Below are positions 5,971-6,641 of a DNA stretch of 6,641 nt, one piece after another. Within the stretch, counting starts at the first letter, position 1; every line of letters starts with the position of its first letter. Under the pieces are notes generated by a model that was not told the DNA's origin, made no database searches, and was given only the letters and a program-made list of their open reading frames with translations. This stretch comes from Desulfuromonadaceae bacterium UBA2294 (GTDB taxonomy: Bacteria > Desulfobacterota > Desulfuromonadia > Desulfuromonadales > UBA2294): positions 1 through 6,641 of the forward strand of contig DDWE01000103.1 in NCBI GenBank assembly GCA_002345625.1, written 5' to 3'. A program made the position numbers and the translations under genes.

Positions 5971-6405
5971 ATGGAAAAAATTGTCATTGGTTTTCTTGTG
6001 GTCTGGGTTATGGGCGCTGTTATCTCTGTGTGGTATGTGATCGCAGGTATTAAAAAAACCAATATGATTTTTGGCAGTATTTCTGCGCATCCCTTTATAT
6101 TTCAGGAAAAGCGTTGTTCAGGTTATTCCAAGAAGTCAATTTTTACCCGGCTTGGCGGGGCTCGAAATGTGCTTGAAGTTATCGTTACTGACAAGGAACT
6201 TTGCATCAAAGGAATCATGTCCCTCTTTACCTTTATTGGCACGAAATACGATCTTTCACACAGGGTTCCGCTTGTAAATATTTCAAATGTAAAGCAGGTC
6301 AAAAACAACATCGAGCTTCAACTTAAAACCGCCGAGGGTTCAACGTCAGAAATTGTCCTTACCTTGAAAAATCCGGGTGGTTTCATGGCTGCAATGAATG
6401 GCTAA
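5971..6405 (+). CDS. Hypothetical single-pass membrane protein, PH-like C-terminal domain possible
   Basis: I do not recognise this 144-aa protein by name. Residues 4-26 form one strongly hydrophobic helix preceded by MEK and followed by KKT, which predicts a membrane anchor with a cytoplasmic C-terminal domain. That domain (about 65-140) alternates short beta-like strands (VLEVIVTDKELCIKG, IELQLKT, EIVLTLKN) and ends in a helix with FMAAM. This layout recalls small bacterial PH-like domains, but the resemblance is by eye. The ATG at 5971 has AAGGGA seven bases upstream. It lies 91 bp after the DUF1254 gene, separated by a stable hairpin, so co-transcription is uncertain. The stop codon TAA lies inside GGCTAAC (6401-6407), close in form to an integron R'' core. 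The gene is AT-rich compared with gspC/gspD, which suggests acquired DNA. Confidence 0.75.
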   Translation: MEKIVIGFLVVWVMGAVISVWYVIAGIKKTNMIFGSISAHPFIFQEKRCSGYSKKSIFTRLGGARNVLEVIVTDKELCIKGIMSLFTFIGTKYDLSHRVPLVNISNVKQVKNNIELQLKTAEGSTSEIVLTLKNPGGFMAAMNG

Positions 6406-6516
6406 CCATCCAATTGTGGCGGAATGAGTGGAGCAGACTGCTTCACGAAAAAGCAAAAACTAAATTGCGGTGGTCGTCGTAGGCAACGATGTCAGCCGAT
6501 TATCCCAAACCGTTGA
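6401..6516 (+). other. Non-coding stretch, possible degenerate attC
   Basis: The stretch begins with GGCTAACCAT directly at the stop codon of the upstream gene, compared with CTCTAACCAT in the better-supported attC site. It ends in CCGTTGAGG, identical to the end of that site. Between them are small dyads such as AGCAG/CTGCT and TGCTT/AAGCA, but I could not find convincing L''/L' arms. The outer ends fit an attC and the interior does not. No gene is visible. Confidence 0.25.
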
Positions 6517-6524
6517 GGCTGTAG
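6510..6524 (+). repeat. 15-bp direct repeat, right copy
   Basis: This is an exact copy of the sequence at 4168-4182, same strand, 2342 bp away. It lies 60 bases before the transposase start, where the left end of an insertion sequence would be expected, so GGCTGTAG (6517-6524) could equally be an IS end. Confidence 0.9.
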
Positions 6525-6539
6525 ATTAACCCCGAAATT

Positions 6540-6548
6540 TGTTACAAT
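6540..6548 (+). promoter_or_regulatory. Extended -10 promoter for the transposase gene
   Basis: TGTTACAAT matches the extended -10 form TGnTATAAT at all but one base. The -35 position (TGTAGA, 6520-6525, 17-bp spacing) is poor, as is usual for extended -10 promoters. Transcription would begin near 6555, 29 bases before the ATG. Confidence 0.5.
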
Positions 6549-6583
6549 GCCGCCAGTTCTCAATGACATTCAGGAGGGCGGAT

Positions 6584-6641
6584 ATGGCGCCGCGTTTTAC
6601 CGATCACAACCAGGGTCAGGGGGCATTCATAACGGTCAATT
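6584..6641 (+). CDS. Probable transposase, N-terminal fragment cut by window edge
   Basis: Nineteen codons are present, starting MAPRFTDHNQGQGAFITVN, and the frame is open at the edge. The ATG follows a strong AGGAGGG (6572-6578) at six bases, with an extended -10 promoter further upstream. The opening, with its basic MAPRF, DHNQ and the GxFITVN strand, resembles the N-terminus of IS1182-like transposases of the DUF772 group, which typically begin M-x-RF-x-D-x-x-Q-x-x-x-FI-P/T-V. This is recognition from a short stretch only. An IS at this point would account for the break between the accessory genes and whatever follows. The left inverted repeat may lie at about 6515-6530. Confidence 0.55.
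   Translation, partial: MAPRFTDHNQGQGAFITVN

Overview
The window joins two different kinds of DNA. The left half (about 1-3183, minus strand) is GC-rich, strongly codon-biased core sequence. It holds the start of a type II secretion (T2SS) operon: gspC, then gspD, which runs off the left edge. A Gram-negative bacterium is certain from the secretin. The style of GspC/GspD suggests a desulfuromonad such as Geobacter, Pelobacter or Desulfuromonas, but that is an inference without a database search.

The middle (3184-3707) holds the gspC upstream region, a plus-strand sigma-70-like promoter, and a terminator about 100 bases after it. The terminator has two mutually exclusive stems, each followed by a T-tract on a different strand. 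No convincing gene lies between promoter and terminator, so a short RNA is possible.

The right half (3708-6641, plus strand) is AT-richer accessory DNA. It opens with what I read as an integron gene cassette (3708-4170). A GTTAGAG core site lies just before a small ORF, a complementary CTCTAAC lies just after it, and a roughly 104-nt attC-type site closes the unit. The ORF encodes a two-helix membrane protein with a zinc ribbon. No integron integrase is visible. A weaker attC-like imperfect hairpin sits directly upstream.

Next come about 190 bp with short imperfect inverted repeats and a broken reading frame, which look like an insertion-sequence remnant. They are followed by a 504-aa exported DUF1254/DUF1214 protein, a very stable GC-rich hairpin, and a 144-aa single-pass membrane protein of unknown function. 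A 15-bp sequence at the end of the attC site (4168-4182) recurs exactly at 6510-6524. It therefore brackets the 2.3-kb segment, either as a second cassette boundary or as insertion-sequence ends. The right edge carries a promoter, a ribosome binding site and the first 19 codons of a probable transposase.

Functionally, GspC (inner-membrane coupler) and GspD (outer-membrane secretin) belong to one secretion machine. The right-hand genes look like independently acquired cargo with no evident pathway link to it or to each other. The most interesting feature is the cassette-like unit beside the T2SS operon. I do not see a clearly new multi-gene system.
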